From an uncultured Lachnospiraceae bacterium (GTDB lineage: Bacteria > Bacillota > Clostridia > Lachnospirales > Lachnospiraceae): DNA of 44,960 bases. A model generated the notes under the pieces. The model worked only from the letters and a program-made list of their open reading frames with translations, was not told the origin of the DNA and did not search any database. Of this stretch, positions 1 to 6,571 are shown piece by piece. The DNA lies in NCBI GenBank assembly GCA_910588295.1, contig CAJUQO010000024.1, positions 1-44,960 of the forward strand, written 5' to 3'. A program made the translations under genes and the position numbers. Positions within the stretch are counted from its first letter, which is position 1; each line of letters begins with the position of its first letter.

Positions 1-26
1 CCTGCCGCTCTTGCGACAGCTTGTTT

Positions 27-55
27 AGTATACTGCGTCGTTTTGCATTTGTCAA
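27..55 (-). promoter_or_regulatory. Consensus sigma-A promoter pointing out of the window (distal of a tandem pair)
   Basis: Read on the minus strand, TTGACA (50-55) and TATACT (27-32) are separated by exactly 17 bp. Transcription would start near position 20 and leave the window at its left edge. It lies about 97 bp downstream of a second consensus promoter in the same direction. The target gene is not visible; the tandem arrangement suggests a stable-RNA operon, which is inference. Confidence 0.75.
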
Positions 56-123
56 CTGTTTTTTTATTTTTTATCAGCTGATTGTCATTCCCATGACCTG
101 CTCTCTGCGACGTCAGTGATCGT

Positions 124-153
124 ATTATATCTCCTCCCTTTTCCTTCTGTCAA
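124..153 (-). promoter_or_regulatory. Consensus sigma-A promoter pointing out of the window (proximal of a tandem pair)
   Basis: On the minus strand TTGACA (148-153) and TATAAT (124-129) are both perfect hexamers with an 18-bp spacer. It lies downstream of the sigG terminator, so it starts a new transcription unit. Together with the promoter at 27-55 it forms a tandem pair facing left. The stretch between them (56-123) has no gene-like content and may be leader RNA. Confidence 0.75.
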
Positions 154-216
154 GTGTTTTTTGTCATTTTTTGTATTTTTTTGAATAAAAAAAACAATTG
201 GACTTTTCCCTATTAT

Positions 217-270
217 ATAGACAAAAGATGTCCCCCGGCAAATACTCAAAATGGTCTGCCGGGGGACATC
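217..270 (-). terminator. Rho-independent terminator of sigG
   Basis: A perfect 14-bp stem (257-270 with 227-240) and a 16-nt loop begin right after the sigG stop codon, followed on the minus strand by TTTTGTCTATA. It closes the spoIIGA-sigE-sigG unit and separates it from the two promoters to the left. Confidence 0.9.
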
Positions 271-1047
271 TCAGGACAAATACTGACGCATATTTTTCAA
301 AGCATGCTTTTCCAGACGGCTGACTTGGGCCTGGGAGATTCCGATTTCCTTTGCCACCTCCATCTGGGTCTTTCCCTCAAAGAAACGAAGTCCTACAATA
401 TATTTTTCCCTGTCGTTGAGTCTTTTCATCGCCTCCTTCAGGGAAAGATCCTCAATCCAGTTTTCCTCTCTGTTCTTTTTATCACTGATCTGATCCATCA
501 CGTACAGCATATCGCCGCCTTCCGTATAAACGGGTTCATACAGGCTCATGGGACTCTGGATGGCGTCCATGGCATAGACGATATCTTCCTTATTAATGCC
601 CACCTCCTCTGCGATCTCATTGATCGTGGGCTCCTTAAGATTTTTCTTCACATAATTTTCCCTGGCGTAAATGGCTTTATAAGCCGTATCTCTCAGAGAA
701 CGGCTCACACGGATACTGTTGTTGTCCCTGAGATAGCGCCGGATTTCCCCCACGATCATCGGTACGGCATATGTCGAAAACTTTACATTCAGTTCCGTAT
801 CAAAATTGTCAATAGCCTTAATCAGTCCGATGCATCCGATCTGAAAAAGATCGTCCGCATTTTCATTGCTGCCTGAGAAGCGTTTAATTACGCTGAGCAC
901 CAGGCGGAGATTTCCTTTTATATACCGTTCACGGGCCTCTGTATCCCCGGCCCGGATCTTTTCAAATAAAGTTTCCTTTTCCTCATTACTGAGTACGGGC
1001 AGCTTTGCCGTATTAACACCGCAAATCTCCACTTTATTCAACGCCAT
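271..1047 (-). CDS. sigG: RNA polymerase sporulation sigma factor SigG
   Basis: Late forespore-specific sigma factor of 258 residues, which directs RNA polymerase to forespore genes after engulfment. Sigma-70 region 2 is clear around residues 45-115 (DLFQIGCIGLIKAIDNFD, then FSTYAVPMIVGEIRR), region 3 follows, and the region 4 helix-turn-helix lies near the C-terminus (MEVAKEIGISQAQVSRLEK). Length and sequence fit SigG rather than SigF. ATG at 1047 is preceded by an AGGAGG-type ribosome site about 10 nt upstream. The gene is third after spoIIGA and sigE, as is usual in Clostridia. In the 120-bp gap before it, a GTATA element (1105-1109) could belong to a forespore (SigF/SigG) promoter, but I see no convincing -10 partner. 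A strong terminator follows the stop codon immediately. Confidence 0.96.
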   Translation of the reverse strand: MALNKVEICGVNTAKLPVLSNEEKETLFEKIRAGDTEARERYIKGNLRLVLSVIKRFSGSNENADDLFQIGCIGLIKAIDNFDTELNVKFSTYAVPMIVGEIRRYLRDNNSIRVSRSLRDTAYKAIYARENYVKKNLKEPTINEIAEEVGINKEDIVYAMDAIQSPMSLYEPVYTEGGDMLYVMDQISDKKNREENWIEDLSLKEAMKRLNDREKYIVGLRFFEGKTQMEVAKEIGISQAQVSRLEKHALKNMRQYLS

Positions 1048-1167
1048 AATAAGAATCCTCCTGTCATGTGTGATACTAAAATGATTCTCATTTGGCGATT
1101 TGAATATACCAGAACCGGGAAAATTTAAAAAATAATGCGCCTTGACAAACTGTTTTCCGCCGTTTAC

Positions 1168-1905
1168 TTACTCATACTTCACGATATCCTTTTTCAACTG
1201 TTTCATGATCCTTTTTTCCAGGCGGGATATATAAGACTGGGAAATCCCCAGGATATCCGCCACTTCTTTCTGGGTTTTTTCCTGTCCGTCAGGCATGTTG
1301 ATGCCAAACCGCAGACGGATAATGGTCTGTTCCCGGCGGTTCAGGCGAGAAATAGCCCGGGACAACAGATGGCATTCCACCTCCTGTTCCAGATTGCGGT
1401 AGATGATATCCTCGTCGGTGCCCAGGATGTCCGACAGCAGCAGTTCATTGCCGTCCCAGTCCACATTCAGCGGCTCATCAATCGATACCTCCAGCCGGGT
1501 TTTGGAATTTCTCCTGAGATACATAAGGATCTCGTTCTCAATACAGCGGGAAGCGTAAGTGGCCAATTTGATCTTTTTCTCCGGATTAAAGGTATTGATC
1601 GCTTTGATCAGGCCAATGGTTCCAATAGATATCAGATCTTCCACACCCACACCGGTATTGTCAAATTTTTGAGCTATATAGACAACCAGCCGCAGATTAT
1701 GCTCGATCAGCCTGCTCCTGGCATCGTCGTCTCCCTGATCCGCCAGCCTTCCGATCATTTCAGACTCCTCTTCGGGCGGCAGCGGAGCCGGGAGTATATC
1801 CGACCCTCCTATGTAACAAACCTCTCCTGTTTTCTGTATAACCATCCTGGTGAACCCCGGGAAACACGGGGTTCTCCCACTTCTGCCGGTTGTATAATAC
1901 GCCAT
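1168..1905 (-). CDS. sigE: RNA polymerase sporulation sigma factor SigE (pro-sigma E)
   Basis: First mother-cell-specific sigma factor, 245 residues, made as an inactive precursor and cleaved by SpoIIGA. The mature part begins around CYIGGSDILP, matching the YYIGGSE site after which other SigE proteins start. Region 2 (LISIGTIGLIKAINTF, KLATYASRCIENEILMYL) and region 4 (VADILGISQSYISRLEKR) are nearly canonical. I chose ATG 1905 because AGGAGG (1915-1920) lies 9 nt upstream and overlaps the spoIIGA stop codon, giving translational coupling; an in-frame ATG at 1935 lacks a ribosome site. The resulting pro-sequence of about 29 residues is rich in Thr, Gly, Arg and Pro and looks unlike the amphipathic, Lys/Leu-rich one of Bacillus. 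Confidence 0.95.
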   Translation of the reverse strand: MAYYTTGRSGRTPCFPGFTRMVIQKTGEVCYIGGSDILPAPLPPEEESEMIGRLADQGDDDARSRLIEHNLRLVVYIAQKFDNTGVGVEDLISIGTIGLIKAINTFNPEKKIKLATYASRCIENEILMYLRRNSKTRLEVSIDEPLNVDWDGNELLLSDILGTDEDIIYRNLEQEVECHLLSRAISRLNRREQTIIRLRFGINMPDGQEKTQKEVADILGISQSYISRLEKRIMKQLKKDIVKYE

Positions 1906-1918
1906 TTTTCCATTCCTC

Positions 1919-2749
1919 CTATTCCTGCAAAACATCCGGATTCAGTATCATCTGATAAGCCGGTCCAAATAATGTGCTGTTCTCGGAAACAGCAATCCTC
2001 GGATGCATTGTCATTCCTTTTCTTCCGTTTTCTCCAAGTATCAGATAATCTGCTGTAAAGCACAGGAGCATACCTTCCGGGCACCCCAGACTTTTATAGG
2101 GCAAATAGTGAAGCGACAGGCTCCTCGTATCCTCCCCACGCACAAATTTCTCCAGGCATACTTCCAGTTCAGGGAAGCTTTCCCGGATCAACCGACGGCT
2201 CACAATGGATACCGGCAGTCTCCGCAGCCCGTCATACAGGCAGTTTCCCGTATCATAGAGTCCCTTTATCCAGATCAGACGCCCCTCAATGGATAATCCC
2301 ACCGGAAATATGCTGCGTTTTCTTTTCTGCTCCCCGGCAGCCGCCAAAATCCGCACCATACCGGCCAGTCCCAGAGCCGCAAATACGTACATCACCGGAT
2401 AGATCCGCCCGGCCAACAGCGCTCCTCCCAGACATATTCCGCCCAAAAGGACGGTCAGCATGAGTTTACCCGCCCAGATAGCCAGCCAGTCCCTCAAAGT
2501 GCATTTTCCCCATATAAACCGCAGAAGTATCCCCTCGGCAGCAAGGCTTCCTGTCACCACCGTCTGCCAGGCGGCGCCCGAAAGAAGCAATCCCCAGAAT
2601 ACGGACAGCTCCAAAACCGCGGTCAACAGTTTTCGTCCTGTCGATGCGGGATGATGCCGCGCTGCGCACAGACAATCGAACAGCAGATAGCCGATCGCTG
2701 CCTGCCCAAACCACATCCCGAGGAATTCTGCCGGCAAACGCAAAAAAAC
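1919..2749 (-). CDS. spoIIGA: Sporulation sigma-E processing peptidase SpoIIGA
   Basis: Membrane-embedded aspartic protease that activates pro-SigE in the mother cell. The N-terminal half has about five hydrophobic segments; the C-terminal half carries the catalytic motif (GLYDTGNCLYDG, Asp of DTGN) typical of the family. Start choice: GTG 2749 has AGAGGAGG 7 nt upstream; TTG 2743 with GGGGAGG is an alternative. An in-frame ATG at 2797 is ruled out because it overlaps the -10 box of the spoIIG promoter. The product is about 276 residues, slightly short for the family (about 300). It is directly upstream of sigE, its substrate, and should be switched on with it by Spo0A. Confidence 0.9.
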   Translation of the reverse strand, partial: VFLRLPAEFLGMWFGQAAIGYLLFDCLCAARHHPASTGRKLLTAVLELSVFWGLLLSGAAWQTVVTGSLAAEGILLRFIWGKCTLRDWLAIWAGKLMLTVLLGGICLGGALLAGRIYPVMYVFAALGLAGMVRILAAAGEQKRKRSIFPVGLSIEGRLIWIKGLYDTGNCLYDGLRRLPVSIVSRRLIRESFPELEVCLEKFVRGEDTRSLSLHYLPYKSLGCPEGMLLCFTADYLILGENGRKGMTMHPRIAVSENSTLFGPAYQMILNPDVLQE

Positions 2750-2795
2750 ACCTCCCCGCCTCCTCTGGCATCCATCCGTCACTCGGATGAATCCC

Positions 2796-2828
2796 ATTAT
2801 AGAAGCGGGGAAGTGCTTTATTTGTCAA
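2796..2828 (-). promoter_or_regulatory. spoIIG-type promoter (sigma-A boxes with 21-bp spacer)
   Basis: On the minus strand TTGACA (2823-2828) and TATAAT (2796-2801) are perfect but 21 bp apart, too wide for ordinary sigma-A use. The Bacillus subtilis spoIIG promoter is known for the same feature (22 bp) and depends on phosphorylated Spo0A. Transcription would begin near 2789, about 40 nt before spoIIGA. Confidence 0.85.
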
Positions 2829-2830
2829 AA
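2821..2830 (+). promoter_or_regulatory. Spo0A box overlapping the spoIIG -35 element
   Basis: TTTGTCAAAA on the plus strand fits the Spo0A consensus TTTGTCRAAA and overlaps the -35 hexamer, as the promoter-proximal 0A box does in B. subtilis spoIIG. Confidence 0.75.
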
Positions 2831-2854
2831 TGGGGAACCTGCCCCCAAAAAAAC

Positions 2855-2864
2855 TTTCGACAGT
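2855..2864 (-). promoter_or_regulatory. Upstream Spo0A box of the spoIIG promoter
   Basis: The minus strand reads CTGTCGAAAG, containing the TGTCGAA core, about 34 bp upstream of the box at the -35 element. That is close to three helical turns, so both sites would face the same side of the DNA. Confidence 0.7.
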
Positions 2865-2899
2865 GTTATCCTCCTTTTCTGCGGCAGGAGGATTTTCCA

Positions 2900-3655
2900 T
2901 CAGGAATGTAGAAGCATGAGAATTTTTTTCATATCGGCCATGTCGATCTGCCCCGGCGCGGAGGCTTCTGTCACTGACCCAAACGTGACTGACGATCCGA
3001 CGAGTTCTCCGGCCAGGCGGCTCACAGCTCCCAGTCGGCCCATGGACATGGTAATCAGGGGCCTTGCCGTATGGCGACGATATTCTTCCGTCACGGCGAG
3101 AAGCCGGAGGACGTCTTTTGCCGTATCCGGCATGACTGCCAGTTTCAGTATATCCGCCCCAGCCTGATCCATATCGGATAAAATATTTCTCATCTCCGCA
3201 GAATCCGGCGTATCGTGGAAATGGTGATTGGAGCCGATCACTGTTACGCCCTTTTTATGAAGAGACTCTATCAATCCGGCGGCATGGACAGCGTCATGCA
3301 TAACCTCCACATCCACCAGATCCACCTGGCCGCTCCCGGCTGCCCCTGTGAGAATCCCATCATATGCATCGGCGGATACCGCCAACGCACCGCCCTCTCT
3401 TTCGGTGCGTACCGTGAAAAGCAGAGGCGTCTCTCCGAGACAATTTCTCACTTTTTTCAGCACTGTACACACATTTTTCTCATTCCGTATCCCCGAAAAA
3501 AAATCTGCCCGCCATTCCACCAGATCCGGCCCTTTTGCCACAGCCTCTTTGGCCCGCCGGATTATTTCATTCTCCGTGCCTCCCATAACCGGTACGCAGA
3601 TCTTTGGCATTCCTTCGCCGATCATACATCCTCTCACTCTTATCGCCTTTGTCAT
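2900..3655 (-). CDS. aroD: Type I 3-dehydroquinate dehydratase AroD
   Basis: Converts 3-dehydroquinate to 3-dehydroshikimate in the shikimate pathway through a Schiff-base lysine. Visible family marks are the VRG.MIGEG.PKICVP start, EWRADFF, the catalytic His region (GSNHHFHDTP), the Schiff-base Lys in ADILKLAVMP, and the end segment GAVSRLAGELVGSSVTFGS. At 251 residues it matches the B. subtilis enzyme. ATG 3655 was chosen because homology starts there; its ribosome site is weak (GGGGTG), and a GTG at 3718 would give an extra unconserved tail. It diverges from aroE, with a large hairpin between the starts. The type I enzyme serves both biosynthesis and quinate/shikimate catabolism. Confidence 0.93.
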   Translation of the reverse strand: MTKAIRVRGCMIGEGMPKICVPVMGGTENEIIRRAKEAVAKGPDLVEWRADFFSGIRNEKNVCTVLKKVRNCLGETPLLFTVRTEREGGALAVSADAYDGILTGAAGSGQVDLVDVEVMHDAVHAAGLIESLHKKGVTVIGSNHHFHDTPDSAEMRNILSDMDQAGADILKLAVMPDTAKDVLRLLAVTEEYRRHTARPLITMSMGRLGAVSRLAGELVGSSVTFGSVTEASAPGQIDMADMKKILMLLHS

Positions 3656-3757
3656 ATTCTTTCGCACCCCGGCATTTTGCAGGGCCTCTCCCTTCCTGTT
3701 ATGTCTGAATTTTACCACACCCCTTCTTTACAGAGCAAGCCTGTACATGATAAGATA

Positions 3758-3803
3758 AGCTAAGACAGCAGACCGGCTTTCGGGCCAGACTGCTGTCTTA
3801 GCT
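3758..3803. promoter_or_regulatory. Large inverted repeat between divergent aroD and aroE
   Basis: AGCTAAGACAGCAG (3758-3771) is mirrored perfectly by CTGCTGTCTTAGCT (3790-3803). After a single mismatch the stem continues 5 bp around a 6-nt loop. There is no U-run on either side and the repeat lies between two divergent starts, so it is not a classic terminator. A shared operator or an RNA leader structure for aroE is possible. No clear sigma-A promoter is visible for either gene. Confidence 0.6.
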
Positions 3804-3831
3804 CAAAATCCATACAAAGGAAGGAACACTT

Positions 3832-4710
3832 ATGAATATACCTATTACGGGACATACCGGTCTGTTCGGCCTGCTGGGAAGCCCGGTCCGGCACAGCCTT
3901 TCACCCCTCATGCATAACGAAAGTTTCCGTTATCACGGATTGGATTATGTATACCTCTGTTTTGAAATCGGTGAAGACCGGCTAGCACAGGCTGTCCGCG
4001 GACTGACAGCGGCGGGCATCCACGGTTTCAACCTGACCATGCCGAACAAAAACCGAATGGCGGAACTGTGTGATAATCTCTCACCCGAGGCCGATATCAT
4101 GCAGGCAGTCAACACAGTAGTCAACAGGGACGGTGTTCTGACCGGTTACAATACCGACGGCACCGGTTTTATGCAGGCCGCCCTGGATGCCGGATATCCT
4201 CTCGCCGGCGAGACGGCCACTGTCATCGGTACCGGAGGCGCCGGAACGGCGATCTGCGCACAGGCCGCTCTGGACGGCGTAAAAAAGCTTAACATCTTCG
4301 CCCGCCCTTCCAGCCGCTTTTATAACCGGACCCAGGAACTGGCTGACCGGATCAATCGTGATACAGATTGTGAAGCCGCCCTCTATGATACGGCTGACAT
4401 GACCGCCATGAAAAACTGTGCTTCCGAAAGCAAAATGATCATAAACGCCACCTCCGTGGGCATGGCCCCCCATACGGAACAGTGCGTCGTCACCGATCCT
4501 GACGTTTTCCATGAAGGCCTTGTGGCCTGTGATATCATCTATAATCCCAGAGAGACCCGTTTCCTGCAGACGGCCGCAAGCCGGGGCTGCCGGACATTCA
4601 ACGGCGTATATATGCTGCTGTACCAGGGCGCCGCCGCTTTCCGCCATTTTACCGGGCTGGACATGCCCGTAGATCTTGTGAAGGAAAAATATTTCCGGCA
4701 GGAGCCGTAA
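3832..4710 (+). CDS. aroE: Shikimate/quinate dehydrogenase (AroE family, YdiB-like)
   Basis: NAD(P)-dependent reduction of 3-dehydroshikimate to shikimate (292 residues). The substrate domain shows the SLSPLMHN motif and the catalytic Lys in GFNLTMPNKN, followed by GYNTDGTGF; the nucleotide domain has GTGGAGTAICAQAAL, and the C-terminus has GVYMLLYQGAAAF. MPNK in place of the usual IPHK, together with the TDC and YNPRET segments, resembles the YdiB (quinate/shikimate) branch more than classic AroE. The start has AAGGAAGG about 8 nt upstream. It is the only complete plus-strand gene in the window and pairs divergently with aroD. Whether it serves aromatic synthesis or quinate use cannot be decided from sequence; nearby remnants of a regulator and methyltransferase hint at an accessory locus. 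Confidence 0.9.
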   Translation: MNIPITGHTGLFGLLGSPVRHSLSPLMHNESFRYHGLDYVYLCFEIGEDRLAQAVRGLTAAGIHGFNLTMPNKNRMAELCDNLSPEADIMQAVNTVVNRDGVLTGYNTDGTGFMQAALDAGYPLAGETATVIGTGGAGTAICAQAALDGVKKLNIFARPSSRFYNRTQELADRINRDTDCEAALYDTADMTAMKNCASESKMIINATSVGMAPHTEQCVVTDPDVFHEGLVACDIIYNPRETRFLQTAASRGCRTFNGVYMLLYQGAAAFRHFTGLDMPVDLVKEKYFRQEP

Positions 4711-4722
4711 CCGCTCAGGCTG

Positions 4723-5010
4723 TCAGGCCAGTTTCCCGAAGTCTCTTCCGGCTCTGACAAAAGTGTGTTCCCGCAGGGTCGGCATATCATTGGCCGTATC
4801 CACATCAATGATATCCGTACCGTTTGTACTGATCTTTTCTATAGTCCTGTGAATATCCCCGCAGATATGCGTGATAGCCCTGACGCCGTTCCGATGAATT
4901 GCCTCGATCAGCCGTTTTTCATACTTTACATAATTGATGGAATATTGTAGGCAGCGTTCCAAAAGCTCATGCACCGTCTCCGGTTCTGTCACGGTGCCCA
5001 CCAGCAGCAT
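4723..5010 (-). pseudogene. Remnant of a UroD/MtaA-family (corrinoid) methyltransferase
   Basis: 95 residues resembling the uroporphyrinogen decarboxylase/methylcobamide methyltransferase family. Recognisable parts are TEPETVHELLERC, then YEKRLIEAIHRNG, then ITHICGDI and a VDTAND segment. In full-length relatives (about 340 residues) a stretch of roughly 35 residues lies between the first two segments, and about 80 more follow VDTAND. Both are missing, as is the whole N-terminal half. Homology ends abruptly near 5010, where a plus-strand regulator remnant begins. Not expected to be functional. The family assignment rests on motif memory. Confidence 0.6.
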
Positions 5011-5057
5011 GCCTTTCCTCCATCCCCCATATCCTGTCCACTCACCAGTATTGGAGT

Positions 5058-5091
5058 TTAAAAAATACCACTCCTATGGACGAAGTGGTAT
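5058..5091 (-). terminator. Rho-independent terminator closing the dcw cluster after ftsZ
   Basis: On the minus strand ATACCACT and AGTGGTAT (5084-5091 with 5065-5072) form an 8-bp stem followed by a run of six T. It lies about 140 nt beyond the ftsZ stop codon, inside the regulator remnant. Confidence 0.8.
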
Positions 5092-5116
5092 CTTATCACA
5101 CATCTATATTTGAAGC

Positions 5117-5133
5117 CATTCTGACTCAGAATG
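5117..5133. repeat. Short palindrome
   Basis: CATTCTGA-C-TCAGAATG is a perfect 8-bp inverted repeat with a one-base centre, between the ftsZ stop and its terminator. It falls within the reading frame of the FCD remnant, so it may be coincidental. Confidence 0.35.
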
Positions 5134-5230
5134 CTGAAAGGGCCTACCAATCCATGTATCGGCATCTGAACCGTGTAAAAGTTCTTCTGGAAAAGGGCTG
5201 CAACACACATCCATGAGCGGCCTTTCTTCT

Positions 5231-6406
5231 TTATCTGCGGGCTTTCAAAAAGTCCGGAATCTGAATATCCTTCTTCTGCACGTTGCTGGACAACGGTGTG
5301 GGAGAAGGCATGGAAAACGGTCTGGCAACAAAAGGTTCCGCCGGTTTAACGGGTTCCGGAGAAGACACAGGCACAGACGCTTTAGCCATCTTCGGGGCAG
5401 AGGGTTTCTCCACTTTCTTCTTGAGCGCATCCTTCACGCTGGCCACCTTCGCTGTGGCATCGTCAAGGCCGGTGGCAATAACCGTGATCCTTGCCGTATC
5501 CACTGCAGAGTCATCATACATGGCGCCAAAGATAATATTAGCCTCATCCCCGGCCAGGCTCTGCACATAACTGGCAGCGTCATTGGCATCCATAAGGGAG
5601 ATATCTCCGGAAATATTAATAATCACATGGGAAGCACCGGAAATCGTGGTCTCCAAAAGCGGGCTGGAAACAGCCTGCTGCACGGCCTCAAGAGCTTTGT
5701 CATCGCCCTTCGCCTCACCGATGCCGATATGAGCCACACCCTTGTCCACCATAACCGTCTTCACATCGGCAAAATCAAGATTGATCAGAGCCGGCAGGTT
5801 GATCAGATCCGTAATACCCTGCACGGCCTGCTGCAGTACCTCATCGGCCTTCTTCAAAGCTTCCGGCATGGTCGTGCGGCGGTCTACGATCTCCAGCAAT
5901 TTATCATTCGGGATAATGATCAGCGTATCCACGTTCTCTTTCAGTTTATCGATACCCATCAGAGCGTTGCTCATGCGGGTCTTGGCCTCAAAGCGGAAAG
6001 GTTTGGTCACAACACCGACGGTCAGGATACCCATCTCTTTGGCAATACCCGCCACAACGGGGGCCGCTCCCGTACCGGTGCCGCCGCCCATACCACAGGT
6101 GACAAACACCATATCGGCGCCCTCCACCAGCTGACGGATCTCTTCCATGCTCTCCTCGGCGGCTTTCTCACCCACCTCCGGCTTTGCTCCGGCTCCCAGT
6201 CCCTTGGTGAGCTTCTCCCCTATCTGGAGCACGGTAGGTGCCTTACATAACGTCAACGCCTGTTTATCTGTATTGATACCGACGAACTCTACGCCGCCGA
6301 TCGCTTCATCTACCATCCGATTGACTGCATTATTCCCTGCGCCGCCTACACCGATAACGATAATCTTCGCAGATGATTCAGCCTCGTTTGTCATGATCTC
6401 TAACAA
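5231..6406 (-). CDS. ftsZ: Cell division protein FtsZ
   Basis: Tubulin-like GTPase that forms the division ring (391 residues). The GTP site GGGTGTG lies at residues 107-113, the N-terminal nucleotide fold reads IIVIGVGGAGNNAVNRM, and the T7 loop region is NLDFADVKTVM. A Pro/Ser-rich linker follows residue 320, then the conserved C-terminal tail (DIQIPDFLKARR) that binds membrane anchors such as SepF. The start is TTG 6406 with AAGGAGG 7 nt upstream; the next in-frame ATG would drop four residues and has no ribosome site. It is the last gene of the dcw cluster. A 165-bp gap before it holds its own promoter, and ftsA is absent, as in many Clostridia. Confidence 0.97.
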   Translation of the reverse strand: MLEIMTNEAESSAKIIVIGVGGAGNNAVNRMVDEAIGGVEFVGINTDKQALTLCKAPTVLQIGEKLTKGLGAGAKPEVGEKAAEESMEEIRQLVEGADMVFVTCGMGGGTGTGAAPVVAGIAKEMGILTVGVVTKPFRFEAKTRMSNALMGIDKLKENVDTLIIIPNDKLLEIVDRRTTMPEALKKADEVLQQAVQGITDLINLPALINLDFADVKTVMVDKGVAHIGIGEAKGDDKALEAVQQAVSSPLLETTISGASHVIINISGDISLMDANDAASYVQSLAGDEANIIFGAMYDDSAVDTARITVIATGLDDATAKVASVKDALKKKVEKPSAPKMAKASVPVSSPEPVKPAEPFVARPFSMPSPTPLSSNVQKKDIQIPDFLKARR

Positions 6407-6488
6407 AGTACTTCCTCCTTTTCAACCTTGTGTAATTTAACAAACCCCTTAATGGATAAATGTCCTTTTCATAAATGCATACGCTTAT

Positions 6489-6517
6489 ATAATATAATTT
6501 TATTTGTAAATACGCAA
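6489..6517 (-). promoter_or_regulatory. Putative sigma-A promoter of ftsZ
   Basis: On the minus strand TTGCGT (6512-6517), a 17-bp A/T-rich spacer and TATTAT (6489-6494) lie in the ftsQ-ftsZ gap, about 80 bp before the ftsZ start. This would let ftsZ be expressed above the level of the upstream cluster. Confidence 0.6.
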
Positions 6518-6571
6518 CTCTTTTTTTCAAAAATATTGGGCCTGACAGGATTTTGCAAGGAATCGCGCCGT

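Larger units (their letters stand above)
5016..5216 (+). pseudogene. Remnant of a GntR-family (FCD domain) regulator, C-terminal part
   Basis: Frame +, readable without stop to TGA at 5214-5216. The peptide contains HQYWSLKNTTPMDEVVSYH, then SIFEAILTQNAERAYQSM and YRHLNRVKVLLEK, which is the C-terminal half of an FCD ligand domain (H..I..AI...N...A...M..HL pattern). The N-terminal winged helix-turn-helix and the first FCD helices are absent. It starts where the methyltransferase remnant ends, and the ftsZ terminator lies inside it. It was probably the divergent regulator of that methyltransferase gene before a deletion took out both 5' ends. Confidence 0.6.

Noticed and set aside
1048..1167. 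A forespore (SigF/SigG) promoter before sigG
   Set aside because: A GTATA -35-like element is present at 1105-1109, but no -10 sequence at the right distance matches well enough to list it.
2797..2797. ATG 2797 as the start of spoIIGA
   Set aside because: It overlaps the -10 box of the spoIIG promoter and has no ribosome site; GTG 2749 or TTG 2743 lie downstream of the expected transcription start.
3758..3803. Interpretation of the aroD/aroE hairpin as a bidirectional terminator
   Set aside because: It lies between divergent starts and lacks a U-run on either strand.
5213..6250. A 345-codon plus-strand frame opposite ftsZ
   Set aside because: Antisense shadow of a highly conserved gene, very His/Arg-rich.
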